Positions 1 through 10,598 of a stretch of 64,000 nt of DNA are shown here, one piece after another. The stretch comes from Symbiodinium natans (lineage: Eukaryota > Sar > Dinophyceae > Suessiales > Symbiodiniaceae), in NCBI GenBank assembly GCA_905221605.1, contig CAJNDS010002343.1, forward strand, positions 361,474 through 425,473, given 5' to 3'. Both the position numbers and the translations under genes were made by a program. Numbering within the stretch: position 1 is the stretch's first letter; every line of letters begins with the position of its first letter. The notes beneath the pieces are model-generated. The model ran no database searches. It had not been told where the DNA came from and saw nothing but the letters and a program-made list of their open reading frames with translations.

Positions 1-1
1 C

Positions 2-3000
2 TTAGGTTTGCGTGATGCACAGGGCGAGTCGTTGGCGGTGCAAGATCTCAGAGAGGTCTCGTTTGTTGTGCATGATGAAACGGGCGAGCCTGTCATCTGG
101 AAAGAAGTGTGTGCCATTGCTCCCGTGACTCAGCCCTTGTTGTGCAAAGGCAAGCTCATGCGTTCAGGTTGGTGGCCGCAACGGGATCCCTACATGTGCA
201 TGGAGCATGACAGTGGAGTGAGAGTCCCGATGAGCTTCCGAGGGAACTCACTATGTGTGCGTGCGTCCATCTTTCGTGTTGGTGGGGAAGAAGTTGCTCC
301 AGCCCCGCATCCTGAGGACAGTCAAGTCAGGTTCGTGCAAGCTCAGGTGGATGCCAGCAGGTCAGAGGCAACATATGGGTGGCAAATGACCGAGCAAGGC
401 CAGATGCTGTATCGGGGTCGAGGAAAGCACTTCGTTGATCCTTCGCTTGTTGCACCCATCGGATGTTGGCCTTGCCGCACCACGCTTGTGAGGCCATGCA
501 GAACAGGCCAAACTGAGTGGCTGTTGCTTGAGTTCTGTCGTGCATGGGGGGAACTGGGTGATCCGGTGGCTGAGCTTCCCAATGGCGAGTGCGAAATCAT
601 CTGCATGTTGAGCTCTGGACATGAAGCCCCGGAAGACATGAAGTTTGTCCCGAATCGACGCCTTGATCACTTCATCAACTGGAGCGGTTTGCAACCTTAT
701 GTCGAGCCAGACCCTGAGGGATCCGACTATGAGATGAGTGAGTTGGGTCCCGATGATGCCGAGCCCGGAGCGGTCTCCGTTGAACCATCGATTGAGCCCA
801 TACCTGATGTTGAAGTGATCCCTGTTGAGTCTGAGGAGGCACGCGGTGATCGAAGCACACTTGTGTTTGATGGTGTCGAGTTGTCGCTGGAGTCAACCTT
901 GTCTGCCATCCGGGCAGCCTGCAAGTCCGCCGGTGTCTCTGTCTCAGGCAGCAAGCAAAGATGCCTCGACAGGTTGCGTGGCTACATCGACAAACAGAAC
1001 ATCGCCTTGAGAAGTGAAGTTGCTCAGACAGTTGAGAGTGAAGGCATGAGAGTGGCTGAAGGCCAGAGGCTCATCAAGGAGCCCTCCGAAGCCGAGAGGC
1101 GTCTACATGAGCTTACGCACTGGCCATACATGCCTTGGTGCAGCCACTGCTTGAGCATGAGAGGTGTTGAGGACAAGCGTGTGAAGATTCCCTTGAGTCC
1201 CGATCGTTCAACCCCTGTCGTGAGCTTTGACTACTGCTACACGGGTGTGAGCAGTGAGCAGCCGAGTGGTCATGAACGCAAGTTGACCGTCCTTGTTGCC
1301 CATGATACTGGAACAGGTTCGTTGCTAGGTTTGCCGGTTGCCAGCAAAGGAAAGGAGGACTTGAGGTTCACTGCCGTTGAGCTCACGAGGTTCATCCAGA
1401 ACCTAGGACACAACTCCGTGTGTCTTCAGACAGACAACGAGCCATCTACCCTGGCCTTGCAAGACCTCATCGTGGGTGTCCGTACCCGTCTTGGATTTCA
1501 GACCCTGATCCGAAATGCCCCAGTGGATTCGCATGCAAGCAAGGGATATGTTGAGAAAGCAGTCGACTTGATCAGAGGATTGTCCAATGTCCTGTTGGAT
1601 CAGGTTAGAACCCGATATGACCTCGCTGCTGAAGCCATCGGACCTGAGCATCCGCTGATGGCATGGAGCTATGTGCATGCAAGTTACATCCTGAACAGGT
1701 TCGGTGTGCATGGCGGGGCAACCGCCTTCGAGCGCTGCACGGGGTACCGGTTTTCGGGTAAGTTAGCCATGTTCGGGGAGCCCGTTTGGGGTTTTAGGCG
1801 AGGAAAGGCCAAGGGTGATCGCAAGTGGCACCGCGCAGTGTTCTTGACCAAAACCACCAGCAATGACATGCATGTCCTGATGAGTGCACAGGGAGTGTGG
1901 ACAACCCGGTCCATTCGCCGAAACGCCAAGCCTTGGGTTGAGGAAAAGAATCTGGTTCTAGAGGGTAAGGGTTTCCCCTGGAATTACCAGTTAGGGGTTT
2001 TAGGTAATAAGACCTTTCCCCAACCTAAGCACCGCGTGGCAAAGCCTGCCGAGGAGGCAAAACCTGTGTTCGAGCAGAGTGCATCAGTTGAGCCAATGCC
2101 AGATGCACCACGAGCATCAGACATGCCTAGCATGGCGGGGATGCCAGCCTTGAATCCTGTGCCAGCTTCAGTGCCCGAGAGCGCTCCAGCTTCTCGGAAG
2201 ACCCTCTTGCTTGATCGTCCTGAGCGTGTGCCACAAAGCGTGTTGCCAGATCTTCCACGTCCAGCAAACGCATCCCCCATGGATGTTGCCGGCTCTGACC
2301 CGAGCTCCTCATCTTCATCGTCCAGTCCATCCTCGCCTGAAGGGTCTGCCAGACCAGCCGCCGATGCAGAGATGGTGAACGATGTTGCCAAACGTGTTCA
2401 GGAGGCAGAGCAGGCGAGTGCTGAGGCGCCTGGAGGACAGGCGCACAAGTACCAGCGAGTGGCCCGGATCGGTGCCAGCGAGTACCCGATCAATGATGAG
2501 CTTCTTGAGTCAGCCCCCGAATGGGAAGATGCTGCTGTGTACATGGACATGAGCGATGAAGTCAATGCAGAATGGGATGTCCATGGGAAAGATGATGTGG
2601 AAGCCCTGGACAGCGAGGCAAGACTGTGGTTCGATGAGATTCCTGATCTGTCCGAGCAGGATTTGAGCGAGCTTGACTTCCTTGCGGACGGCTTTGAGGT
2701 GGAGCGGCTGAAGAGAATGAAGGTGATCGAAGAAGTTGCCCTAGACTTCGACACCTCAGATCACAAAGAGCTTTCCTCCAAGTTCGTTCGCACCTGGCGG
2801 AAGAAGAAGCGCTGTGGCCGTGAGATGTTCTTCAGAAGAAGCAGACTAGTGGCCAGGGAATACCGGTGGTTGGAAAGGGATAAAGAAGGTTTGTATGCAC
2901 CTGCTACTTCCTCAATCACGACGAAAGTGCTCCCGTGGCTTTACTGCGAGCTGAAGCGCCGAAGAGATGAGTCCGGTGCTTGCGACTACGAAAGCCAGGT

Positions 3001-5035
3001 GGGAATCCTAGCGTTGGACATCAAGGATGCTTTCTTGTGTGTCCCGCAAGAGAAGCCGATGTTGGCCAAGCTTCCAGGCTTTGAAGGCACCAAAATGCGA
3101 TTCCTTCGCATGATCCCTGGCCAGAGGGATGGAACAGCAAGATGGCATGGGTTCATCATGAAGTACATAGGCGAGAGACACAAGCTTGAAGCGTGCGCTG
3201 AATGCCCTTCGGTGTACAAGATTCTTGACGGCGCCGGCCGTAGCAACCCGGGAGTGATCCATGTGGATGACTTATGCCTTGTTGGCTTTGTCAAATGGCT
3301 GAAGGAACAGCTTCTGCCGAGCATCGAAGAAAATTTCGAGGTGTCATATGAGCTTGCAATGAATCCCGGTGACGTCTTCAAGTTCCTCAAGCGTGAACAT
3401 GTGTTGCTTGAAGATGGTGTGCTTGTGAAGCCCCTTGCCGACCATGCTGTCAACATGTGCCAGTTGTTGGAGGTCAGGTCAGGTAGGAAGGTGCCCACGC
3501 CTAGTGTCAAGGAGTTGCTTGTGCCCGACGATTCCAAAGTGTTGTCCACTGACAGAGCCGCCCGGTTCAGGAGTGCTGTGGGAATCGCAATGTACGTTTC
3601 GCAAGACAGAGCAGACATTGCTTTCACTGTGCGTGTGCTGTCTCAACGACTGAAGAATCCCACTGAGAAGAGCTGGGCAGCTGCGCAGCGATTGGCCAGC
3701 TACTTGGATTGCACGAGCAACTATGCGAGCAAGGTTCATGCCAGTTCGGACCGCCGAAGCATTCTCGAGCCAACCTGCGTCAGCGGCATGCAATCACATG
3801 ATGTCCTTCTTGAAGTGTTTTGCGATGCAGATTGGTCGGGAAATAAGCAGAACAGACGGTCGATGAGCAGTGGTACCTACCTGCTCAACACTTGTTGCGT
3901 GCATACGTCGTGTCGCAGCCAGCGATGCGTCAGCTTGTCTAGCACAGAATCCGAATTTTACGCTTTGGTTTCCGCAGCATGCGACGGGATTTTCCTTAAG
4001 CGAATTTTGGAGTTCCTGCTACAGCAGGAGGTAATGCTAGTCATGCGAACAGACAATCAATCTTGCAGGCAGATAGCCTTGAAACGTGGAGTGTCAAAGG
4101 TGAGACACTTGGACGGCCGTTTCCTGTGGGTGCAAGAAAAGGTCAGTGATGCCACGCTCCAAGTGAAATCCGTCGATGGCCGACGGAACCCTGGAGATCT
4201 AGGAACTAAGGTTCCGGCAAGTGGAGCCAGACTGAAAGCCCTGCTGCACATGCATGACTTTGTGGAGTGCATAGGTGACAATGTGGTGCCAGTGGGTGAG
4301 GACGAGCACAATGCCCTTGTTCGAACAGTGGACAATGGCAGGGAAACTGCACGTGTGCGAAGGCTGGTGTGCAAAACCTTGAAGACGAATGGGTTCAGCA
4401 ACAGCTTGAATAGCGCAATGATGGTCATGTTGCTCAGTCTTGTTTCCGGTGCCGAAGCAGCCACGAGAGTGAGTGTGGGAATCCAAGCTGAGATGATGGG
4501 TGGTAGAATCCGACATCTGTGGATCGTTGCATTTGGGGTTTGCGTCGCTTTGCTACTCACACTTGTGAGCCTTGAGCGGCTACGGAGCCGGTGTGATGGT
4601 TGTGCTAGCGAGAACTTCGAAGCTACATGTGCGATCCCTCTTGATCCGAGCATCACCACTACGACGACTTCGAGCATTGATGTGCCCGAACACGAAACTA
4701 CATGGGCCGAGTTCTTCAAGCTGAATATCTTGTGGATAATGCTCATGATGTATCTCGGATATGCCCAGTGGATGCTGCAGCGAGCCAATCAGGAAATCAG
4801 ACGACTGAGAACTGCTCCTCTTGGAGATGCCGTGTCGCAGAAAGATGCGTCGACAACAATGAACATTAACGTGCGTATGCCCACGGAAGTGCCGAGGTTG
4901 GCAACCACTGTGCCAAACAGGGTGGTTGTCACGCCCGCTGGACGATGCTATCACCATGCATCGTGCCACACCACCAGAGACAGCAATATCCGAACATTGC
5001 ATCCTTGTGCCGAGTGCCGCAACCGCTTTGGATGA
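2..5035 (+). CDS. Ty1/copia retrotransposon polyprotein, 5'-truncated by window edge
   Basis: The frame is open to the left edge and its first listed start is a TTG, so the true start lies outside the window. Counting residues from base 8, domains run in Ty1/copia order. An HHCC-like integrase zinc motif (HELTH then CSHC) lies near 367-382. The integrase core follows (SFDYCYTG near 406, LQTDNE near 473). Reverse transcriptase has LALDIKDAFL near 1001 and an HVDDL catalytic box near 1084. RNase H has FCDADWSG near 1269, LSSTESEFYAL near 1310 and RTDNQS near 1348. After RNase H comes an unusual tail of about 250 residues with two hydrophobic segments (near 1503-1522 and 1574-1590) and a terminal Cys/His motif (CYHHASC then CAEC). 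It would copy and integrate the element's RNA. No internal stop or frameshift occurs, so this copy is young or conserved. No Gag is visible here; it may lie upstream. Confidence 0.93.
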   Translation, partial: LGLRDAQGESLAVQDLREVSFVVHDETGEPVIWKEVCAIAPVTQPLLCKGKLMRSGWWPQRDPYMCMEHDSGVRVPMSFRGNSLCVRASIFRVGGEEVAPAPHPEDSQVRFVQAQVDASRSEATYGWQMTEQGQMLYRGRGKHFVDPSLVAPIGCWPCRTTLVRPCRTGQTEWLLLEFCRAWGELGDPVAELPNGECEIICMLSSGHEAPEDMKFVPNRRLDHFINWSGLQPYVEPDPEGSDYEMSELGPDDAEPGAVSVEPSIEPIPDVEVIPVESEEARGDRSTLVFDGVELSLESTLSAIRAACKSAGVSVSGSKQRCLDRLRGYIDKQNIALRSEVAQTVESEGMRVAEGQRLIKEPSEAERRLHELTHWPYMPWCSHCLSMRGVEDKRVKIPLSPDRSTPVVSFDYCYTGVSSEQPSGHERKLTVLVAHDTGTGSLLGLPVASKGKEDLRFTAVELTRFIQNLGHNSVCLQTDNEPSTLALQDLIVGVRTRLGFQTLIRNAPVDSHASKGYVEKAVDLIRGLSNVLLDQVRTRYDLAAEAIGPEHPLMAWSYVHASYILNRFGVHGGATAFERCTGYRFSGKLAMFGEPVWGFRRGKAKGDRKWHRAVFLTKTTSNDMHVLMSAQGVWTTRSIRRNAKPWVEEKNLVLEGKGFPWNYQLGVLGNKTFPQPKHRVAKPAEEAKPVFEQSASVEPMPDAPRASDMPSMAGMPALNPVPASVPESAPASRKTLLLDRPERVPQSVLPDLPRPANASPMDVAGSDPSSSSSSSSPSSPEGSARPAADAEMVNDVAKRVQEAEQASAEAPGGQAHKYQRVARIGASEYPINDELLESAPEWEDAAVYMDMSDEVNAEWDVHGKDDVEALDSEARLWFDEIPDLSEQDLSELDFLADGFEVERLKRMKVIEEVALDFDTSDHKELSSKFVRTWRKKKRCGREMFFRRSRLVAREYRWLERDKEGLYAPATSSITTKVLPWLYCELKRRRDESGACDYESQVGILALDIKDAFLCVPQEKPMLAKLPGFEGTKMRFLRMIPGQRDGTARWHGFIMKYIGERHKLEACAECPSVYKILDGAGRSNPGVIHVDDLCLVGFVKWLKEQLLPSIEENFEVSYELAMNPGDVFKFLKREHVLLEDGVLVKPLADHAVNMCQLLEVRSGRKVPTPSVKELLVPDDSKVLSTDRAARFRSAVGIAMYVSQDRADIAFTVRVLSQRLKNPTEKSWAAAQRLASYLDCTSNYASKVHASSDRRSILEPTCVSGMQSHDVLLEVFCDADWSGNKQNRRSMSSGTYLLNTCCVHTSCRSQRCVSLSSTESEFYALVSAACDGIFLKRILEFLLQQEVMLVMRTDNQSCRQIALKRGVSKVRHLDGRFLWVQEKVSDATLQVKSVDGRRNPGDLGTKVPASGARLKALLHMHDFVECIGDNVVPVGEDEHNALVRTVDNGRETARVRRLVCKTLKTNGFSNSLNSAMMVMLLSLVSGAEAATRVSVGIQAEMMGGRIRHLWIVAFGVCVALLLTLVSLERLRSRCDGCASENFEATCAIPLDPSITTTTTSSIDVPEHETTWAEFFKLNILWIMLMMYLGYAQWMLQRANQEIRRLRTAPLGDAVSQKDASTTMNINVRMPTEVPRLATTVPNRVVVTPAGRCYHHASCHTTRDSNIRTLHPCAECRNRFG

Positions 5036-6404
5036 ATGTTTGATTCACCACTTCAATCCACACTTATGTTTACCAGCCAGCAGAGCTTGTGCATGGGTGT
5101 GTGTTTGACAATCCTGTACTATGCAACCCGAAAGCGTTGACTGTGGAGCAGTCATAACTCCGAAGGAATGAGCAATCATTCGGATGGTAACTAGGCCATC
5201 CCAATCTCCACAACTACGGGTCCTAGTGACCAAGTGTGTAACACATCTCCCGATGTGTCATGGCGTCCGCTTGCGTCAGTCAAGCAGTCATGCAGCCTGG
5301 CATGACATGCGTAGTTCAGTTTGTAGATGTAGGTGTACAGTCGATACTTGATTGAGCCCAAGGTCCGTCACAAACGTGCATCATGTCGATGTTTGAGGTT
5401 GATGCAAACACGTTGCAGCCAAGAGGGCCAGCAGCGTATTTGGGCGGGGTGATCAACATTTTCTCCCGTACCGTGAACCATATTTTGCTTGAACAGAGTG
5501 TGACTTTTGGACCTTGTAGGAGTAGCATCTTGAAATGAGATCGTGATGCGACATTCAGGCTCAGAATCGAGTTGCAAAAGATCGTGAGTTTGTTCAGTCT
5601 GGAAGAAAGCACCGCAGTATTGGTCTTTCCAGAGTCGGCACTCAGCCGAGATATTACAGAAGGGCGGGTCACATTGCCGTGACAGCACGTGAATCACGTG
5701 TCGTCTCGTCCAGCGATGAGCAGCGGGGCAACCAGGGTTGGCGGTTGTTGGGTCTCAAGGCCGAAGGGTTCACGTAAGGCCATAGCACAGAAATGGAGCA
5801 ACCGACCCGGCTGACGGGGGCAGAGGAGAGGAAGACTGGGCAGTCTTACCTTGGACATAACACGATGAACAATCAAGGCAAGACCAGCCCAGAGTACTCC
5901 ATGGAGGTCAGCCAGTGGAGCAGCCCCGAGCGAGAGGCTCTCCGCTCCATTAGGCTCACCGCAGCGCCCACCCAGAAGGGTGTCCCCGTCCCGACAAGTT
6001 GCATCAACCAGCCAGAAGGGAGGTCAATGCGCATCAGTAGCGACCCATTCCACTGGGGGAAACACCAGTCCTTGCACATAGCGGAGCAGTGGACCTCAGG
6101 GTTTGCCAATGTTGCACGAACACCTCACCACATTCGCCGATGCAGGTTGGGGCGCCATGGAAACTTCCTATTACAAGCGTCCGTGCGCCCCATGGTGGTC
6201 AGCCACTGGGGACTTACAAGTGAGCACTGCAGACCAGCCCAGGGCTCCCCATGGTGGTCAGCCAGTGGGGCAGCCGCGAGCCGCAGCCAAGAGCAGCAGG
6301 CTCCCTGGAGGCTCCCAGGACGGAAGCCATTGAGTAGCGACAGCTACCGATTCAGATAATACAGTCCAGTGGTCCCACCCATGCAATCAGGTGGGTGTGA
6401 GGGA
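5036..6404. other. Region downstream of copia ORF, no gene seen
   Basis: No convincing coding frame occurs. It may contain the 3' untranslated part and LTR of the copia element, but the matching 5' LTR is outside the window, so no LTR can be defined. A ~50-bp motif around CATGG(A/T)GGTCAGCCAGTGG recurs near 5886-5935, 6188-6212 and 6235-6290. Confidence 0.5.
5886..6290 (+). repeat. Short dispersed direct repeat, three copies
   Basis: The motif ACCAGCCCAG, then CTCCATGG or CCCCATGG, then GGTCAGCCAGTGG and GCAGCC is found at about 5886-5935 and 6235-6290. A shorter copy lies at 6188-6212. Spacing is irregular, so this is not a simple tandem array. Confidence 0.5.
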
Positions 6405-8705
6405 TTATTGCCAAGGGCCTTCCCAGTCAGGGCGTCGTGGGCGGTAGCCTGCAGAGACAGTATGGGCCCGTCTTCCTGACTTCTTGGCAACCGGCTTAGT
6501 ACCTTCGGCCACTTTCAAATCCTCGTCACTGGCGGCATCACGAGGCCTGACGCATACTTGTGGCAACTCCTCCTCGCTAACCCCCCACACAGGGATGCCA
6601 GTTGGGATGGAGCCCCCTATGTGCCGTTTCATTGAGGCTTGGGCTGCATGCCACATCGTCCGGATGGCGTCCTGTATTTGCCGATATTGCACAACACCTT
6701 CGTCCCGATACTGAAAGGGGAAGGTGGTAAGCGCGGCAGCGAGGGCCGAGGGCTCGGGCTCCTTGGGAGTGCCATGGCAGTACAGCTTGAACCAGAAGCT
6801 GTTGAGTTGCTGCTTAGTTGGATGCTTGGATCTTGCGAGCCCCTTGAGGGCAGCCCAATGAGCAGTGGCAGCATCATACCACGCATTCCGGGAACGTTGG
6901 GGTCCATGCTTAGTAGGTGTTGTGCTGAGCCCTTTCCAATGCTCATCGTCAATGACCGGCAGCCGAAAAGGAGCAGCAACATCAACTTCTCGCAAGGCCG
7001 CAAGGTCAGTAGTTCGCAGTTCAGAGAAACGCCAATCGTGCACCTGCGCCTCTGGTTCGTCCGCTTCCTCTGCCAGGTCCTCCATCGATGCGGGAGACAC
7101 AGCTTCCGTGTCGGAAGAGACACTGTACACATCCGGCGAGGTTTGGACCTCGTTCACACCCGCGTTTTCGCCACGGGGCGAGGCAAGCAGGCTTTCTAAG
7201 GGCAGCACACGCCGGAGGAACACAGCCATCCGAGCAGTAGTGTCGGGCCATTCCAGGTTAAAGACGGACCAAAAGTGCTCAATGTTCTGATTGGCCACCG
7301 AGGCTGCTAGGGCGAGCCTGATGGCCTCAAGAAAATGGGCAGGGGGCAACTCCGGCTTAAACTCTTGGTATCGGCGCTGCCCAAGCGTTTGTGAGCCCTG
7401 CAGCGAAATTCCAAGGAACGCATTCAGGCTAGGCTGCTGTGCGAGCCTGGCTGCCTCCATATCCGTGTGTTTGGCGGCCTCCGCCCATGCCTGCAAGGCC
7501 TCCTGGGACACCTGCCCACTGACCTGAGGGAGTCCGCTACTCGGGTCCACCGCATACTTGGTTGTAGGGCATGTGGGCAGCCGATAAGCGCGGCCGGCAA
7601 GGAAAGCCACCATGGCCGCTGGCGGCACATTGACCTGGAGGTCAGTAATCTTGTGGTCGGATTCGGGAAAGCCCACAACAACGGGCAGTCCGGCAGTGCG
7701 CTCCAGGGGGCCTTTTTGGTGGGACTCAAATGCGAGCAGGAGCGCACCCAGCCAATAATCCGGGTCAGAGTAGCACATCATGGCCGGAAAGCTGGCGTTG
7801 ATGACGCTCGGCATATCCGCCACCGCGAAGAACAGATCCGCAATATACTGGGCAGTGGTCAGGAAACCATACCCTACCAGGGACTCCGAGAGCCTTGCTT
7901 TATCTAACTGCGGAACCGGGCATGCCAACATATTCGCAAGGTCAACATGTTGCAGCGCTCCCGACAATCGAAGGCATTGCGCAATGATGGGGTCGTAGAC
8001 CTTCAGATAAGACGCCGGGAAAGTCTCAGGCAAATGAAGAAGGGTGTCTGCGATTTGTATCAACGCGTCCGAATCCTGCAGCTGGTGCGGTAAGCCATTT
8101 AACAACTCTTCATAGGTCCTATATGCACGAAGCTGCTGGCAATGTGTCGTGAGATGATTCGAGTCACGCAGGCTCATGTAGGGCCTAGGCTTGACATTCT
8201 TCCCAAAGTGATGTCCTGCTTGGAGTGCGCGCCACATGAGCCCACAGACCGATGTTGTTTTGCCCTGCATTGGGGGCGTATTGGCCGGGGTTCTGGGATC
8301 GCGAGTGCTGCTGGGTTCGCTTGGCCCTCTCGGCTTGGATTTTGGCGATTCCAGCGGCTCCTGAGAACCGTCGTGATCCTGGGCGAGGGGCCGACTTTCC
8401 TTACAGACATGGGCAATCGGGCACCTGCCGAGCAGCGATGGGGGGGAGGCACAGGGAGATCTGCGATGGGCTCTGCTGGTCCAGGTGGGTCCTTCGAGGG
8501 CTTGGCGCAAGGGGACCGAGATGCATCGACGTGGGGGCCGGGTTCTGGGGCTAGGAGGACGACGTACTCCCCATATTGGGTCCCTGCTATGGCGGGGAGG
8601 GGCCGATGGGGTACCGCCTCCTCCCAACGTCAGATCGCCTCCATCGACAGGAGTCGTCACACTAGTTTCCACAGCGGTGGAACAAGCGGCCAACTGAGGG
8701 TCCAC
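6405..8705 (-). CDS. Unrecognised large protein, downstream half of a 4.2-kb frame
   Basis: This 766-residue frame starts at a GTG and is in the same phase as the 625-residue frame upstream on the same strand. Only a TGA at 8721-8723 and five sense codons separate them. The first ~150 residues are rich in Pro, Arg, Ser and Gly and look disordered. The rest has the mixed composition of a folded protein, with helical-looking stretches and an acidic Ser/Glu linker near residues 520-560. I recognise no domain. It is intronless while nearby host genes are finely split, which favours a mobile-element or viral-type origin over a cellular gene (inference). It could also be two exons joined across the stop, or a pseudogene with one nonsense change. 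Confidence 0.5.
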   Translation of the reverse strand: MDPQLAACSTAVETSVTTPVDGGDLTLGGGGTPSAPPRHSRDPIWGVRRPPSPRTRPPRRCISVPLRQALEGPTWTSRAHRRSPCASPPSLLGRCPIAHVCKESRPLAQDHDGSQEPLESPKSKPRGPSEPSSTRDPRTPANTPPMQGKTTSVCGLMWRALQAGHHFGKNVKPRPYMSLRDSNHLTTHCQQLRAYRTYEELLNGLPHQLQDSDALIQIADTLLHLPETFPASYLKVYDPIIAQCLRLSGALQHVDLANMLACPVPQLDKARLSESLVGYGFLTTAQYIADLFFAVADMPSVINASFPAMMCYSDPDYWLGALLLAFESHQKGPLERTAGLPVVVGFPESDHKITDLQVNVPPAAMVAFLAGRAYRLPTCPTTKYAVDPSSGLPQVSGQVSQEALQAWAEAAKHTDMEAARLAQQPSLNAFLGISLQGSQTLGQRRYQEFKPELPPAHFLEAIRLALAASVANQNIEHFWSVFNLEWPDTTARMAVFLRRVLPLESLLASPRGENAGVNEVQTSPDVYSVSSDTEAVSPASMEDLAEEADEPEAQVHDWRFSELRTTDLAALREVDVAAPFRLPVIDDEHWKGLSTTPTKHGPQRSRNAWYDAATAHWAALKGLARSKHPTKQQLNSFWFKLYCHGTPKEPEPSALAAALTTFPFQYRDEGVVQYRQIQDAIRTMWHAAQASMKRHIGGSIPTGIPVWGVSEEELPQVCVRPRDAASDEDLKVAEGTKPVAKKSGRRAHTVSAGYRPRRPDWEGPWQ

Positions 8706-8720
8706 AATATTTCCTGCGTG

Positions 8721-10598
8721 TCAGGGTTCCGGCACACCAGCTCCCTGGCCCTCCTGGGAGTGCCACAAGGGGTGCGGGACCGCAACAGCAACAGAGCCCC
8801 GGGCAGCCTTGGGCCCAGGCCTGGTCCATGGCGTGGTCCATCTCCCGCCACGAGGCGGTCCTGCCGTAGATTCGCCCGGGGCAGGAGATTGCTTTGGTGT
8901 TGGTGCAGCCACTTCTGAGACAACCCCCGCATCGATGCTGGTACTACCCGCGGGCACAGGGCTGTTTCCCGGAGAGTCCACATCAATCGCAGTGTCAGAA
9001 TCAAACTTGCCCGTTCGAACGGGCAGGAGGCGAAGGCCTTGGGGGGCTTGCTGGATCCCGGCCTTACGCTCAAAAGCCGGGTCCGTGTGCCGAGCAGGTC
9101 CGCGTTTGGGCGGCATCCTAATTTTCGTATCCCCTAGCAAAGAGGTGAGGTATTTAGCCACCCCGTCCCCATCCCGCACCGGTTGAAAGGGGACACAGTA
9201 CACTGCATTGGGCAAGGGCTCCAGGACGAAGCCACGCGCTTGCAGACTGGCAATCGTGCCAGAGTAGGAGTTGGACGTGTAGGAGGGAGGTTCCCAGCCT
9301 TCGGTCCGAAGCGTTCGGTAAAGGACCTCGCGCGTCTCTCCCCAAGTAGCCTTCAGTGCCCACGCCTGGTCCAGGGGTGGCGTACCGAAGAGGTCCAGCC
9401 CAACCTTGCGCTCCACGGGCAACACAATGCTTGCCACCTTCCGTTCCCTGAAGGCTTGCTTGTGTGATTCCATTGCAACGCCAGGGCCATCCATGCTCCA
9501 CAGGCTGGCTTGTGTGCGCAGGTAGTCGGAGCAATCAAGGAGTCCCCCCGTGGCACAGGCCGCCATTTGGAAGCATGCGCCTATTCCATCGGAGTAATGC
9601 GGTGCAACAAAGACCAGCGGCCCCAACCGCCTAGTGAAGGAGGAGGTGGCCCGGGCAAAGCCCGCCTCGCTGTTGAACAGGAAACCGGAGGCCCGACATG
9701 TGACGAAAACACAGACACCATGAGTGGGGCCAGTGGAGCAGGCGGTGGTAATAGCGCTGAAGAAGCGTTTCAGAGCCGCAATGTGTTTCATAAGGAAGGT
9801 TCTAAATGCTACAAGACTCCATGTGTTAGGCGGACCAGTCAACGGGAAGTCCTCCGCGGTTTGACATGCCTCCATGAGGCTCATGTGGTCTCCTCCTAGC
9901 TGCTCCGCCGGGACACTTTTTTGCAGCATGAACTTCATTTGGACCACAATTTTGGCATACTGGGAGACCAACCCAATGGGCGACCCCGGGTACACCTGGT
10001 GCCCAAAGGTAAGCACAATGTCCGCCAGCACCCTGCTGAGGTCATAGCTGTTGCCTAACTTGGTTTGGGTCTCATCCTGGGCAGGCACCCGTACCCATCT
10101 ACAGGTCTCCATCCACCTGCCAGCAGGGCTACGCAGAGGCCGCCCGAGCAGATGCTGCACCGTGGGACCTGGCGGCATGCGAAGGTAGGGAGCTCGGCCT
10201 ATCAGCTCGAAAAGACAGGCCTCCGAATACCGACATGCATACAGGATGGCAGCAATCTCTGGGGGCAGGCGCATGGAGGAACAGAGCGAGAGATTGACGG
10301 CCGGTCCGACAATGGCCTTGAGCCCGGCGGCCTGCATGACTGTCTCTGCTTGTTTCGGCTTGACGATACTCATGCAAAGGATCGACTCTAGCATGGAAGC
10401 CGGTGAGAATAAGACATCGGAAAAGCCCGAGCCCAAGCTTGCCCCAAGAGGGCATCTCACATTGTCCCTTTTTCCACGGTCCTGCATTTTTGGCCGTTTG
10501 TCTGAGCAATGCCGCGGGCAAGGTGGCCGGCGTATAAAGGTCCGCAGGGACCGCATTGAGGCCACAAGTCTTTTGCTCCAACAGTTCAGTTTGGCCAC
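8721..10598 (-). CDS. Unrecognised large protein, upstream half of a 4.2-kb frame
   Basis: This 625-residue frame ends in TGA at 8721-8723. The listed start is a GTG; the first ATG is 14 codons further in, and the frame stays open upstream to a stop near 10653. The body (residues ~60-470) looks globular, with Cys scattered through it. The last ~150 residues are Pro/Gly/Ser/Thr rich and run straight into the similarly disordered start of the next frame. Together the halves make about 1,398 codons with one stop, placed in the disordered linker. I recognise no family and assign no function. Readthrough, Sec decoding, a removed intron or simple decay could each explain the TGA; the sequence does not decide between them. 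Confidence 0.5.
   Translation of the reverse strand: MAKLNCWSKRLVASMRSLRTFIRRPPCPRHCSDKRPKMQDRGKRDNVRCPLGASLGSGFSDVLFSPASMLESILCMSIVKPKQAETVMQAAGLKAIVGPAVNLSLCSSMRLPPEIAAILYACRYSEACLFELIGRAPYLRMPPGPTVQHLLGRPLRSPAGRWMETCRWVRVPAQDETQTKLGNSYDLSRVLADIVLTFGHQVYPGSPIGLVSQYAKIVVQMKFMLQKSVPAEQLGGDHMSLMEACQTAEDFPLTGPPNTWSLVAFRTFLMKHIAALKRFFSAITTACSTGPTHGVCVFVTCRASGFLFNSEAGFARATSSFTRRLGPLVFVAPHYSDGIGACFQMAACATGGLLDCSDYLRTQASLWSMDGPGVAMESHKQAFRERKVASIVLPVERKVGLDLFGTPPLDQAWALKATWGETREVLYRTLRTEGWEPPSYTSNSYSGTIASLQARGFVLEPLPNAVYCVPFQPVRDGDGVAKYLTSLLGDTKIRMPPKRGPARHTDPAFERKAGIQQAPQGLRLLPVRTGKFDSDTAIDVDSPGNSPVPAGSTSIDAGVVSEVAAPTPKQSPAPGESTAGPPRGGRWTTPWTRPGPKAARGSVAVAVPHPLWHSQEGQGAGVPEP

Noticed and set aside
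2986-3627. 213-residue minus frame opposite the copia RT
   Set aside because: Antisense shadow of a strongly coding frame.
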